Positions 1 to 9,939 of a DNA stretch of 64,000 nt are shown here, piece by piece; position 1 is the first letter of the stretch, and every line of letters starts with the position of its first letter. The translations under genes were made by a program, and so were the position numbers. The stretch comes from Clarkia xantiana subsp. parviflora. Its lineage: Eukaryota; Streptophyta; Magnoliopsida; Myrtales; Onagraceae. The stretch spans positions 7,617,503 through 7,681,502 of the forward strand of contig JAPTYO010000018.1 in the NCBI GenBank assembly GCA_036873135.1, given 5' to 3'. The notes beneath the pieces are model-generated. The model made no database searches, was not told the DNA's origin, and saw nothing but the letters and a program-made list of their open reading frames with translations.

Positions 1-249
1 TAAAATTTCGCTCATTTCAAACCGTTCATTAATTTTAAAAATAAAAATATATGTTGTTAGTTAGATGCATAATATAATTTTGTCATTACCCGTCCTTCAA
101 ACCATTCTATAAATTTTTTGTTGTGTCTCACGTCCATATTCCGACGACTCAATCTTGCACGACGTAGCTGCCTCTTGTGTTCCCTGTGGAGAAAAAAATG
201 CATAGTAAATATAAGAAATACGAGAACATTGTTTATATAACCCCAATAG
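1..249. other. AT-rich flank left of the Tat element
   Basis: AT-rich sequence ending at the left copy of the GTTTC target-site duplication (250-254). Its right-hand continuation after the inserted Tat element is the CACTA remnant beginning near 10,215, so this stretch is probably the more distal part of that CACTA element. I see no CACTA protein domain or terminus here, so the assignment rests only on continuity. Confidence 0.4.
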
Positions 250-570
250 GTTTCTGATGGATTCGACTACAGTCGTCAGGCCCTTTAACGACGAGGAAAC
301 GGCAAACAGGCCCACCAGGCTCCAAATAAAGGTCAAGATGATCCAGGAGAAGGGTCCCGACGAAGGGAGTCCCGACAAGGTAAGGTCCCGACAGAGTCGG
401 TCCCGACAGTGGAGCTGGAAGCTCCCGATGAGAAGCCTTTAAGTAGGCCCCGATGACGAATCCCTGAGAATGATTGGCCCTGTCACGATGACGAGGGGCC
501 TCGAGCGGTGACACAACGAGATAACTCTGGAGTCCCCGACGGGAGTCGGGACTCGTTATCAGAGGATAAG

Positions 571-690
571 GCCAAGATATGCGGGGCGTGGCCGAAATAC
601 GCGGAACGTGGTTAAGATACACGGAGCATGGCCGAGATACGCGGGGCATGGCTGAGATACGCGAGATCACGTCCGAGATATGCGGGATAC
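571..690 (+). repeat. U3 20-bp tandem repeats in the 5' LTR
   Basis: Six diverged units of about 20 bp, each built on the pattern 'ga-atacgcgg-gcatggc', placed about 50 bp upstream of the TATA box. The same array is present in the 3' LTR (about 9,541-9,660). Tandem U3 repeats of this kind often act as enhancers in plant retrotransposons; here that role is inferred from position. Confidence 0.75.
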
Positions 691-740
691 GGGCTAACCA
701 CCCCTAACGGTTCGCCAGGTACCTGAGGCATCTCTTTGCC

Positions 741-748
741 TATAAAAG
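741..748 (+). promoter_or_regulatory. TATA box of element 1 LTR promoter
   Basis: TATAAAAG in the context GCCTATAAAAGGGCAGG. It is repeated at 9,711 in the 3' LTR. Transcription would start about 30 bp downstream, near 775. Confidence 0.75.
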
Positions 749-952
749 GGCAGGAGATCACCTCAGAAAGACTTACGTTGAGTTGAATACACTCTGAGTT
801 TATTACTTGCCAGTCATACGAGATACTCATTTAAGCATCGGAGAGGGATTATGGGTCACCGCCCGGTCTATCCCCTCTTGCAGGATTGCGTGGAGCAAAG
901 GAGCTAGGATTGCCGTCAAAGTCCGTACCAGAGTTCTACCGTGATCCAACAT

Positions 953-970
953 TGGCGCCGTCTGTGGGAA
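953..970 (+). promoter_or_regulatory. Primer binding site of element 1
   Basis: TGGCGCCGTCTGTGGGAA begins one base after the 5' LTR. The leading TGGCGCCG is complementary to a tRNA acceptor end. Athila/Tat-type elements use similar sites. Which tRNA fits best needs a tRNA search. The second Tat element has a near-identical site after 48,621. Confidence 0.8.
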
Positions 971-987
971 TCAAACAAAAAGCTGAT

Positions 988-3141
988 ATGCCTTCTACTC
1001 GATCAATGGCGGCTGGCAAGAACAGAAGACAGGGACAATCCGGTGGTTCCCGTCACCCCGCTGCAACGAATCTGAATTCAGTACCGGAACAAGAGGAAAA
1101 CCAGAACCATCCCCCGGCTGAGCTCTCCCAGACAGGGGGGCACAATGGATCGCATCCCGAAGATGTTGCCCCTCAGCACCAGGGTAACAAGGGGCAGGAG
1201 GCTCCCCCAGCTGCAGATTTGACAAGGGCCGTGGCGGAGGCCATGCCCATGTTTCTGGCGGCTGTAGAGGCTCTCTTGGATCGGAGAGAGGCTGCGAGGA
1301 GGCAGGAGGAGATGCCCCCGTTGGAGGAAGCGACCCCGCCAACAGAGGGTCGGGACGCACAGGAAGCCCCGCCCCGAGGCCAGGACAGAGGTAGGGCAAC
1401 TGGTCAGCCGGAAAGGTTCGTGGTTGATGGGCCAGGACCAGTACAGCACAGGACCATTCCCCTGAATGGTCCCATCACTCCCGACCAGGTGGTAAAGATC
1501 GTGAACATCTGTATGGGAGAACAGAAGCCACTGGTATCGGAGCTAAGGGATCGATCCACTCATCCCTTCGTCCCCCGACTCATTGACACCCTAGCCCCGC
1601 CTGGGCTAGCCATCCCCACGATAAAGGAGTATTATGGCGAAGGAGATCCAGTTCGCCACGTCCAGAAGCACCTCATGGCGTGTCTGGGAAGAGCTCCAAG
1701 TGAAGACATAGTGTGTACGTTGTTCCCGAATACACTGGGAGAAAGAGCCCTGACCTGGTTCTTCAGTCTGCCCCCAGGCTGCATCACTTGCTGGGCAGAC
1801 ATGCACGACCGATTCATTCAGCAGTACCAGGGTTGGAGGCGTTTATTGAAGAGTGTGAGGTCCCTGACCCAGGTGGTGCAGAGGCCCGACGAATCGTTGG
1901 CTCATTACTACCAGCGGTACACAGCCAGCGTAGCAGAGATAGATGAAGAAATCTCTGAGGGCGAAACCATCCGTACCTTCATTCGGAACCTGACAGCCCC
2001 CTATGGCTCCGACCTGATGCACAGCGTGGCTGAGAAGGCTGTGTGGAATATGGAGGCATTACAGAAGAGGGTGAAGCGGCAGATCGATGTCCAGGAGTCA
2101 AAGATAGCCGCGGGAGAACTGGAACCCCCAAAGTCGAACAAAGGGAAGCAGTCAAGTAAACCTTTCGACGATCGTAAGTCAAAGGGTAAACCCGACAGTG
2201 GCAAGAATCGAGGTCGTCCGGATCGGAGGGACGACAGACGTTCTTCAAGGAAGGATAAGCGAGAGGATTTTGACATTCCTCTCAACTGCTCCATGGCGGA
2301 AGTGCTGACAGTCATGGAACGACAAGGTATCTCCAGGTACCCCCCGAAGAAAGATGGAGAATTCCTGGGGTCCCGCACAGATCGCTATTGTCGATTTCAC
2401 CGCGCAAATGGCCACGACACCAATCACTGTCGGGAGCTGAAGAAGGAGATTGAAAAGCTGATCCAGAAGGGGAAGCTTAAGGAATTTGTCGGGGATAAGC
2501 GGTGCCGATCCCGCTCTCGGTCCCGATCGCGGTCCCGTTCCCGATCCCGCGATCGGTCCCCAAAGAAGAAGAGAACCGATCCAGAGTCATCCGGTGCTCG
2601 CAAGGAGAGACGGGGCACTATCAACGTGATTCATGGAGGGTTTGCTGCTGGAGGTGATACCTCATCCGCCCGAGAAGTTTATGCCTCTAGAATCCCTACG
2701 GCAGTGGTGTTGGGTAAGAGGTCCCGATCCTGGACCTTGAAAGAAGAGATGGTGATCTCCTTCTCGTCGGAGGACCTCATAGGCGTAGAGACTCCGCATG
2801 ACGATGCCTTAGTGGTAACTTTGGATGTAGACGGGTTAGAGATGAAGAAAATTCTAATCGACGGAGGGAGCTCCTCCGACATCCTATTCATGGACGCGCT
2901 GGAGGCTATGGGGAAGACGAAGAAAGATCTAAAGGAGGCAAACTTCCCGATGGTCGGGTTCTCTGGCTCAATCTCCTACCCGCTAGGAGTAATCACCTTA
3001 CCAAGGGAGTTTGGTAGCTGGTGGAAATCAGAAAGGAGGAACGTGGAGTTTGTCGTGGTTGATTCCGCGGGGACCTACAATGCAATTATCGGGAGAACCA
3101 CCATTAATCCTCTGATGGCGGTTGCCTCGACTGTGCACTAG
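988..3141 (+). CDS. Gag-aspartic protease of Tat element 1
   Basis: Begins at the first ATG after the primer site (MPSTRSMAAG); the reading frame is open further 5' into the LTR, but without an ATG. Gag capsid core lies at about residues 222-360 (motif FPNTLGERALTWFFSLPPG). A zinc knuckle of the form CX2HX3GHX4C follows near residue 467 (YCRFHRANGHDTNHC). Next is an arginine/serine-dipeptide tract near residues 503-525, then a retroviral-type protease with the active-site motif ILIDGGSSSDIL near residue 625. Gag packages the RNA and the protease cleaves the polyprotein. The frame ends at TAG (3,139-3,141), but the family sequence continues in the same frame, so this is probably an acquired stop. 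Confidence 0.85.
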   Translation: MPSTRSMAAGKNRRQGQSGGSRHPAATNLNSVPEQEENQNHPPAELSQTGGHNGSHPEDVAPQHQGNKGQEAPPAADLTRAVAEAMPMFLAAVEALLDRREAARRQEEMPPLEEATPPTEGRDAQEAPPRGQDRGRATGQPERFVVDGPGPVQHRTIPLNGPITPDQVVKIVNICMGEQKPLVSELRDRSTHPFVPRLIDTLAPPGLAIPTIKEYYGEGDPVRHVQKHLMACLGRAPSEDIVCTLFPNTLGERALTWFFSLPPGCITCWADMHDRFIQQYQGWRRLLKSVRSLTQVVQRPDESLAHYYQRYTASVAEIDEEISEGETIRTFIRNLTAPYGSDLMHSVAEKAVWNMEALQKRVKRQIDVQESKIAAGELEPPKSNKGKQSSKPFDDRKSKGKPDSGKNRGRPDRRDDRRSSRKDKREDFDIPLNCSMAEVLTVMERQGISRYPPKKDGEFLGSRTDRYCRFHRANGHDTNHCRELKKEIEKLIQKGKLKEFVGDKRCRSRSRSRSRSRSRSRDRSPKKKRTDPESSGARKERRGTINVIHGGFAAGGDTSSAREVYASRIPTAVVLGKRSRSWTLKEEMVISFSSEDLIGVETPHDDALVVTLDVDGLEMKKILIDGGSSSDILFMDALEAMGKTKKDLKEANFPMVGFSGSISYPLGVITLPREFGSWWKSERRNVEFVVVDSAGTYNAIIGRTTINPLMAVASTVH

Positions 3142-3606
3142 AATATGAAGTTCCCGACCGACCACGGAGTCGGAGAGGTCAAGGGCGACCAGGTGGCTTC
3201 CCGAAAATGCTATGTTAATGCCACCCGGAGGAGGAGGCGAGAGGCCATGACTGTCCTCCAGACAGACACAGATCCCAGAGAAGAGTTTGGGCGTCCCGCC
3301 CCCGTAGAAGATCTGTAAGAAGTCGAGATCGACGGACCCCAGAGGAAGGTGAAAATCGGGTCTGCTCTGACTGAGGAGACAGCCCAAAAATTGGTGGCAT
3401 TGTTGAAGGAGTTCAAGGAGCTGTTTGCCTGGTCCCCCAGCGATATGCCAGGAATCAGCCCCGACGTGATCGTGCACGAGCTGAGGATAGACCCCGCGAT
3501 CAAGCCTATCACACAGAAAAGGCGTTCGATGGGCACAGATAAGAAGATTGCGATCCAGCAGGAGGTGGGCAGGTTTCTCGACGCCGGGTTCATTAAGGAG
3601 CTCTGA
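3142..3606 (+). pseudogene. Pol linker and RT N-terminal segment, broken by stops
   Basis: This continues the gag-protease frame without any shift: NMKFPTDHGVGEV after the TAG at 3,139, up to TAA (3,316-3,318), then the RT-leading region (KIGSALTEETAQ, ending FIKEL) to TGA (3,604-3,606). In relatives this is the stretch between protease and the first RT motif. Three stops in 470 bp with no indel suggest point mutations rather than general decay. Confidence 0.75.
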
Positions 3607-5364
3607 TTCCAAACTTGGGTGGCCAACCCAGTACTGGTGAAGAAGACTAACGGGAAATGGCGAATGTGCGTGGACTTCCGCGACCTGAACAAGGCTTGCC
3701 CAAAGGACTGCTATCCACTCCCAAGGATCGACCAGCTGGTGGATGCCACGTCGGGACACGAGCTGTTGAGTTTCATGGATGCGTACTCAGGATACAACCA
3801 GATTAAAATGGCCAAGGAAGACGCTCCCCACACAGCGTTCTACGCGGACAGTGACATCTACCACTACGATGTCATGCCTTTCGGGTTGATCAATGCTGGG
3901 GCCACCTACCAACGGATGGTGAACAAACTGTTTGGAGATATGCTGGGAGAAACCATGGAAGCTTACGTGGACGATATGCTGGTGAAATCCCGACAAGCCG
4001 AGGACCACGTACACAACCTTACCATGGCGTTTGAGCGGATGAGGCTCCATCAAGTCCGCTTGAACCCGACGAAATGCGCCTTCGGAGTCCACTCAGGGAA
4101 ATTATTGGGCTTCATGGTGAGTCAAAGAGGAATTGAAGTGAATCCTGAGAAGTTGAGGGCAATCGAGGAGATGCAGTCTCCGATAAATCATCGGGAGGTG
4201 CAAGTGCTGAATGGCCGACTAGCTGCAATGAATCGCTTCTTGTCAAAAGCCAGCGACCGATCAATGCCGTTTTTTGAAGTCTTGAGGGCCAACAAAAAAT
4301 TCGAATGGACCGCCAAATGTGAAGAGGCGTTCCAAGCACTCAAGCAGCACCTTCGCACACTCCCGCCACTGGCGAAACCGGTTCCAGGCGAGCCGCTCTT
4401 TCTTTATTTGGCTGTTTCTGAATTTGCCATTAGCTCTGTGTTAGTAAAGATTGTCGAGGGTAATCAAGTCCCCGTCTATTATGTAAGCAAGGCATTTGCC
4501 AAATCTGAATTGAACTACCCCGCCGTTGAGAAGTACCTCTTTGCGTTGATTATTACCGCTCGGAAGCTAAGGCCATATTTCCACGCACACGAGATCACTG
4601 TGCTAACGAACCAGCCTTTGAAGCATTTTTTGAACCGACCGGATGCGTCGGGGAGGTTAGTGAAATGGGCAGTAGAGCTTAGCGAATTTCGCATACACTT
4701 CGCTCCGAGGACAGCCATTAAGGGCCAAGCATTAGCAGATTTCATAGCAGAATCTACAGCCCCCGATCTGGAAGAAGCGGGCCCTGTAGAGGGGGCAACC
4801 ATGGAGGTCCCGACAGAAGAACAACCAGAGAGGGAAGAGCAATCAGAACAGCCAAATGAAGAAAATACCTGGGAGATGTACACGGATGGCTCCGCGAGTT
4901 CAGACGGATCAGGAGCGGGCTTCTTGTTGATACCACCGGGTGAAGGTGAACCGCTCCGATATGCTTTGGCTTTAACATTCAAGGCCACAAACAACGAAGC
5001 GGAGTACGAAGCTCTTATCACGGGCCTAAAAATCGCCAAAGGCACTGGAATCGATCACTTGAGAGTGAAGTGCGACGCAGCTTTAATCGTGAACCAGGTT
5101 CAAGGGCGATACGAAGCAAGGAGTCCGATAATGAAAAAGTATCTACGAGAGGTACAAGCCCTGAGAGAGAGCTTCAAAAGCTTCGATATCAAGACTATCC
5201 CGAGGGAGGAGAACGTAGAGGCAGACGCCTTGAGCAAATTTGCCCTGGGGGCACCTTTGGAAGAAAATCGGAAGGTGCACTTCCTGGAGAAGGTGATCTT
5301 ATCAAACATCGACCCAACGCAGGTGTGCACCATTGAGACAGGATCGGAGGAAGAGCCCACCTAG
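3607..5364 (+). CDS. Reverse transcriptase with dual RNase H (element 1)
   Basis: RT motifs run from VANPVLVKKTNGKWRMCVDF through FMDAYSGYNQI to the catalytic AYVDDMLVKS (YVDD at 3,964-3,975). A Ty3-type RNase H follows (about 4,290-4,740), then a linker and a second RNase H beginning WEMYTDGSASSDGSGAGF (about 4,870-5,250). The second copy is the archaeal-like RNase H that defines Tat elements. It would copy element RNA to cDNA and degrade the RNA strand. The frame is the same as gag and continuous to TAG at 5,362-5,364, immediately followed in frame by the integrase. Confidence 0.88.
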   Translation, partial: FQTWVANPVLVKKTNGKWRMCVDFRDLNKACPKDCYPLPRIDQLVDATSGHELLSFMDAYSGYNQIKMAKEDAPHTAFYADSDIYHYDVMPFGLINAGATYQRMVNKLFGDMLGETMEAYVDDMLVKSRQAEDHVHNLTMAFERMRLHQVRLNPTKCAFGVHSGKLLGFMVSQRGIEVNPEKLRAIEEMQSPINHREVQVLNGRLAAMNRFLSKASDRSMPFFEVLRANKKFEWTAKCEEAFQALKQHLRTLPPLAKPVPGEPLFLYLAVSEFAISSVLVKIVEGNQVPVYYVSKAFAKSELNYPAVEKYLFALIITARKLRPYFHAHEITVLTNQPLKHFLNRPDASGRLVKWAVELSEFRIHFAPRTAIKGQALADFIAESTAPDLEEAGPVEGATMEVPTEEQPEREEQSEQPNEENTWEMYTDGSASSDGSGAGFLLIPPGEGEPLRYALALTFKATNNEAEYEALITGLKIAKGTGIDHLRVKCDAALIVNQVQGRYEARSPIMKKYLREVQALRESFKSFDIKTIPREENVEADALSKFALGAPLEENRKVHFLEKVILSNIDPTQVCTIETGSEEEPT

Positions 5365-6597
5365 ATGACCCCGATAGTCGCGTATCTGACTACGGGGGCA
5401 GTCCCCGAGGATAAGGTAGCAGCAGACAGGATATGTCGGATCGCGTCTAATTATGTGATGCTGGACAATCAGCTGTACAAGAAGGGCTGGTTCTCGACTC
5501 CGTACCTGAAGTGTGTAGCAGAACCCGACACCAATCGAATCCTGAAGGAAATGCATGAGGGGGTCGCGGCTTGTCACGAAGGGGCCCGATCCATTTTGAG
5601 GAAGGTGTTGAACTTAGGCTACTATTGGCCCACGATGAACAAAGAAGCAACGTCGTTGGTCCGATCATGCGACGCGTGCCAGAGGTACGCCCCGGGTATC
5701 GTGGCTCCGGCCGCCAACCTGACATCCATCAAGAGCGCTTGGCCCTTCGCGCAGTGGGGCATCGACTTGGTGGGACCTCTCCCACAAGCACAAGGACAAT
5801 GTAAGTATTTACTTGTAGCTATCGATTATTTTTCGAAATGGATAGAGGCGAAGGCATTGGCCAGAACAACGGGGAACCAGATCGTCAAGTTCCTCCAAAC
5901 CCATATCGTGTCCAGATACGGGATTCCTAAGGTGGTGATCAGCGACAATGGCCCACCGTTTAACGGCTCTCAGGTGAGGGAGTATCTGGAAGAACTGAAC
6001 ATTGAGCATCGGACCGCCTCTGTACGCCATGCTCAGACTAATGGCCAGGTGGAGTCAGCCAACAAAATCATGATGGATGGCCTGAAGAAGAGGGTCTATG
6101 CCTTGAAGGGCAAGTGGCTGAACGAACTGGAAAATGTGCTTTGGGCTGTTAGAACGACACCCAAACGATCAACAGGGGAGACTCCGTTTGGCCTCGTTTA
6201 TGGCACGGAAGCTGTCGCCCCTGTGGAGATAGCTGTGGCGTCCCATCGGATGAGATATTACGAGCCCCTAACGAACGATGAAGTGAGACGTCTGGACTTG
6301 GACCTACTCGAAGAGAAAAGGCGGGAAGCCGATGAAGTCCAAGCTCGTATGCGCTTAGCGACGGCCAGATATTACAACCGGCGAGTTAAGTCCCGACAAT
6401 TCTTCGTCAGGAAGCTGGTTTGGCGTCGCAACGAGTTCACCCTTTTGGATCGAATCAACACGATGTCACCAAAATGGGAAGGACCTTATAAGGTCGTGGG
6501 GATGCCAGCTCCGAATGCGTACAAGTTGGAAGACCTCGATGGCAGAACGTTAAAGCATTCTTTTAGTGGCGAACACTTGAAGAAACACCATGCTTGA
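5365..6597 (+). CDS. Integrase of Tat element 1
   Basis: 410 codons, in frame with the upstream RT. The HHCC zinc domain (HEGVAACHEGA ... CDACQRYA) is at about 5,550-5,680. The DDE core follows: D in WGIDLVGPL, D in VISDNGPPFNG, E in NGQVESANKIMMDGL. The C-terminus (MSPKWEGPYKVVG...GEHLKKHHA) lacks a chromodomain, as in the Tat and Athila groups. It inserts the cDNA into the genome, leaving 5-bp duplications as seen here. The ATG at 5,365 is probably an internal methionine of the ancestral polyprotein. Confidence 0.9.
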   Translation: MTPIVAYLTTGAVPEDKVAADRICRIASNYVMLDNQLYKKGWFSTPYLKCVAEPDTNRILKEMHEGVAACHEGARSILRKVLNLGYYWPTMNKEATSLVRSCDACQRYAPGIVAPAANLTSIKSAWPFAQWGIDLVGPLPQAQGQCKYLLVAIDYFSKWIEAKALARTTGNQIVKFLQTHIVSRYGIPKVVISDNGPPFNGSQVREYLEELNIEHRTASVRHAQTNGQVESANKIMMDGLKKRVYALKGKWLNELENVLWAVRTTPKRSTGETPFGLVYGTEAVAPVEIAVASHRMRYYEPLTNDEVRRLDLDLLEEKRREADEVQARMRLATARYYNRRVKSRQFFVRKLVWRRNEFTLLDRINTMSPKWEGPYKVVGMPAPNAYKLEDLDGRTLKHSFSGEHLKKHHA

Positions 6598-8880
6598 AGA
6601 AAGTCGCCTTCAGTGGTGCACGATATTAAGTCGCCTTAGATGGCGCAAGTTGAAAAGTCGCCTTAAGTGGTGCACGATGAAAAGTCGCCTTCAGTGGTGC
6701 ACGATATTAAGTCGCCTTAGATGGCGCAAGTTGAAAAGTCGCCTTAAGTGGTGCACGATGTAAAGTCGCCTTAAGTGGTGCACGAGAAAGTCGCCTTGAG
6801 TGGTGCACGAGAAAAGTCGCCTTGAGTGGTGCACGATCCTTAGATTTATTCTAAGTATCAAAAAGTCGCCTTAAGTGGTGCACGAGAAAGTCGCCTTGAG
6901 TGGTGCACGATGTAAAGTCGCCTAAGTGGTGCACGAGATTAAGTCGCCTTGAGTGGTGCACGAGATTAAGTCGCCTTAAGTGGTGCACGATCCTTAGATT
7001 TATTCTAAGTACCAAAAAGCCGCCTTAAGTGGTGCACGATGAAAGTCGCCTTAAGTGGTGCACGATATAAAGTCGCCTTCAGTGGTGCACGATATTAAGT
7101 CGCCTTAAGTGGTGCACGATATAAAGTCGCCTTAAGTGGTGCACGAGAAAAGTCGCCTTGAGTGGTGCACGATCCTTAGATTTATTCTAAGTATCAAAAA
7201 GTCGCCTTAAGTGGTGCACGATGTAAATTCGCCTTCAGTGGTGCACTATATTAAGTCGCCTTAAGTGGCGCAAGTTGAAAAGTCGCCTTAAGTGGTGCAC
7301 GATATAAAGTCGCCTTAAGTGGTGCACGAGAAAAGTCGCCTTGAGTGGTGCACGATCCTTAGATTTATTCTAAGTATCAAAAAGTCGCCTTAAGTGGTGC
7401 ACGATGTAAAGTCGCCTTCAGTGGTGCACGATATTAAGTCGCCTTAAGTGGCGCAAGTTGAAAAGTCGCCTTAAGTGGTGCACGATATAAAGTCGCCTTA
7501 AGTGGTGCACGAGAAAAGTCGCCTTGAGTGGTGCACGATCCTTAGATTTATTCTAAGTATCAAAAAGTCGCCTTAAGTGGTGCACGATGTAAAGTCGCCT
7601 TCAGTGGTGCACGATATTAAGTCGCCTTAAGTGGCGCAAGTTGAAAAGTCGCCTTAAGTGGTGCACGATATAAAGTCGCCTTAAGTGGTGCACGAGAAAA
7701 GTCGCCTTGAGTGGTGCACGATCCTTAGATTTATTCTAAGTATCAAAAAGTCGCCTTAAGTGGTGCACGATGTAAAGTCGCCTTCAGTGGTGCACGATAT
7801 TAAGTCGCCTTAAGTGGCGCAAGTTGAAAAGTCGCCTTAAGTGGTGCACGATATAAAGTCGCCTTAAGTGGTGCACGAGAAAAGTCGCCTTGAGTGGTGC
7901 ACGATCCTTAGATTTATTCTAAGTATCAAAAAGTCGCCTTAAGTGGTGCACGATGTAAAGTCGCCTTCAGTGGTGCACGATATTAAGTCGCCTTAAGTGG
8001 CGCAAGTTGAAAAGTCGCCTTAAGTGGTGCACGATATAAAGTCGCCTTAAGTGGTGCACGAGAAAAGTCGCCTTGAGTGGTGCACGATCCTTAGATTTAT
8101 TCTAAGTATCAAAAAGTCGCCTTAAGTGGTGCACGATGTAAAGTCGCCTTCAGTGGTGCACGATATTAAGTCGCCTTAAGTGGCGCAAGTTGAAAAGTCG
8201 CCTTAAGTGGTGCACGATATAAAGTCGCCTTAAGTGGTGCACGAGAAAAGTCGCCTTGAGTGGTGCACGATCCTTAGATTTATTCTAAGTATCAAAAAGT
8301 CGCCTTAAGTGGTGCACGATGTAAAGTCGCCTTCAGTGGTGCACGATATTAAGTCGCCTTAAGTGGCGCAAGTTGAAAAGTCGCCTTAAGTGGTGCACGA
8401 TATAAAGTCGCCTTAAGTGGTGCACGAGAAAAGTCGCCTTGAATGGTGCACGATCCTTAGATTTATTCTAAGTATCAAAAAGTCGCTTTAAGTGGTGCAC
8501 GATGTAAAGTCGCCTTCAGTGGTGCACGATATTAAGTCGCCTTAAGTGGCGCAAGTTGAAAAGTCGCCTTAAGTGGGGCACGATGCAAAGTTGCCTTCAG
8601 TGGTGCACGATATTAAGTCGCCTTAAGTGGCGCCAGTTGAAAAGACGCCTTAAGTGGTGCACGATGTTAAGTCGCCTTCAGTGGTGCACGATATTAAGTC
8701 GCCTTAAGTGGTGCACGATGTAAAGTCGCCTTAAGTGGTGCACGATGAAAGTCGCCTTAAGTGGTGCACGATATTAAGTCGCCTTAAGTGGTGCACGATG
8801 TAAAGTCGCCTTAAGTGGTGCACGATGAAAGTCGCCTTAAGTGGTGCACGATGTTAAGTCGCCTTAAGTGGCGTGGTTTT
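6598..8880 (+). repeat. 3' UTR minisatellite with 183-bp higher-order repeat
   Basis: About 2.28 kb of a 24-27-bp unit (AAGTCGCCTTAAGTGGTGCA plus a short variable tail). From about 7,171 to 8,452 the units form a strict 183-bp higher-order repeat: the marker GATCCTTAGATT recurs at 7,171, 7,354, 7,537, 7,720, 7,903, 8,086, 8,269 and 8,452. Each 183-bp unit holds six basic units and one insert with a perfect hairpin, CTTAGA-TTTAT-TCTAAG. Irregular copies flank this block (markers at 6,835 and 6,989). Tat 3' UTRs are known sources of satellite repeats. No coding sequence is seen. Confidence 0.95.
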
Positions 8881-9225
8881 GCCTTAAGTGGAATAAAGCG
8901 ATTGAACTTGATCCTTGGCAGAGTCGAGGGGAGCAGGATCCACGAGGTATGAGGCAGAAGGCTCTGCAGCAAGATGATCGGATCCTGGAAGATTGGCCGC
9001 GGGAGGATCGGACTCTTGGAGGTCAGCCGATGAAGAGTCGACTATCGAGGAATATTGGAGGAGTCTTCTCGGATTTTGTGGCTATCCTCGAAGTATCGAG
9101 GAATCGCGGACGAGAAGATCTGTGTCAAGGAATTTTGTCAAGAGAAAAGCCTCTGATACAGATATCAGAAGGTCGGGAGTTGAAAGACACGACGAACTAA
9201 AAGTCCCTCATGTCTTGGGGGCAAA
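8881..9225 (+). other. Unique 3' UTR and polypurine tract of element 1
   Basis: About 345 bp between the minisatellite and the 3' LTR. It is not repetitive, and short open frames here look fortuitous. It ends in the purine-rich TTGGGGGCAAA (9,215-9,225), directly before the TGATGG of the LTR, which is the plus-strand primer tract. Confidence 0.75.
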
Positions 9226-9921
9226 TGATGGATTCGACTACAGCCGTCAGGCCCTTTAACGACGAGGAAACGGCAAACAGGCCCACCAGGCTCCAAATAA
9301 AGGTCAAGATGATCCAGGAGAAGGGTCCCGACGAAGGGAGTCCCGACAAGGTAAGGTCCCGACAGAGTCGGTCCCGACAGTGGAGCTGGAAGCTCCCGAT
9401 GAGAAGCCTTTAAGTAGGCCCCGATGACGAATCCCTGAGAATATTGGCCCTGTCACGATGACGAGGGGCCCCGAGCGGTGACACAACGAGATAACTCTGG
9501 AGTCCCCGACGGGAGTCGGGACTCGTTATCAGAGGATAAGGCCAAGATATGCGGGGCGTGGCCGAAATACGCGGAACGTGGTTAAGATACACGGAGCATG
9601 GCCGAGATACGCGGGGCATGGCTGAGATACGCGAGATCACGTCCGAGATATGCGGGATACGGGCTAACCACCCCTAACGGTTCGCCAGGTACCTGAGGCA
9701 TCTCTTTGCCTATAAAAGGGCAGGAGATCACCTCAGAAAGACTTACGTTGAGTTGAATACACTCTGAGTTTATTACTTGCCAGTCATACGAGATACTCAT
9801 TTAAGCATCGGAGAGGGATTCTGGGTCACCGCCCGGTCTATCCCCTCTTGCAGGATTGCGTGGAGCAAAGGAGCTAGGATTGCCGTCAAAGTCCGTACCG
9901 GAGTTCCACCGTGATCCAACA
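9226..9921 (+). repeat. 3' LTR of element 1
   Basis: 696 bp, ending CCAACA and followed by the right TSD GTTTC (9,922-9,926). Near-identical to the 5' LTR, with the same U3 repeats and a TATA box at 9,711. Confidence 0.95.
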
Positions 9922-9939
9922 GTTTCTTCAATAATTAAA

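Larger units (their letters stand above)
255..951 (+). repeat. 5' LTR of element 1
   Basis: 697-bp LTR, TGATGG to CCAACA. It contains six ~20-bp direct repeats (571-690) upstream of a TATA box at 741, so U3 lies to the left of about 770. It matches 9,226-9,921 except for about five substitutions and one deleted base (GAATGATT here, GAATATT in the 3' copy). Confidence 0.95.
255..9921 (+). mobile_element. Ty3/gypsy Tat-lineage LTR retrotransposon (element 1)
   Basis: Complete 9.67-kb element. The LTRs (255-951 and 9,226-9,921) begin TGATGG and end CCAACA, and are flanked by a perfect 5-bp target-site duplication GTTTC (250-254 and 9,922-9,926). A primer binding site follows the 5' LTR and a purine tract precedes the 3' LTR. 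Order is gag, aspartic protease, RT, RNase H, second (archaeal-like) RNase H, integrase, then a long 3' tandem array. The dual RNase H and repeat-rich 3' UTR are known features of Tat elements. By eye the LTRs differ at about five substitutions and one 1-bp indel in ~697 bp, so the insertion is young. It sits inside a CACTA element. Confidence 0.95.

Noticed and set aside
995..1449. Minus-strand frames opposite element 1 gag
   Set aside because: They overlap well-supported gag codons and have no similarity to the antisense gene family found elsewhere in the window.
6598..8880. Regular short repeats resembling a CRISPR array
   Set aside because: The 'spacers' are 2-5 bp and repeated, units form a 183-bp higher-order pattern, and the context is a plant retrotransposon 3' UTR without cas genes.
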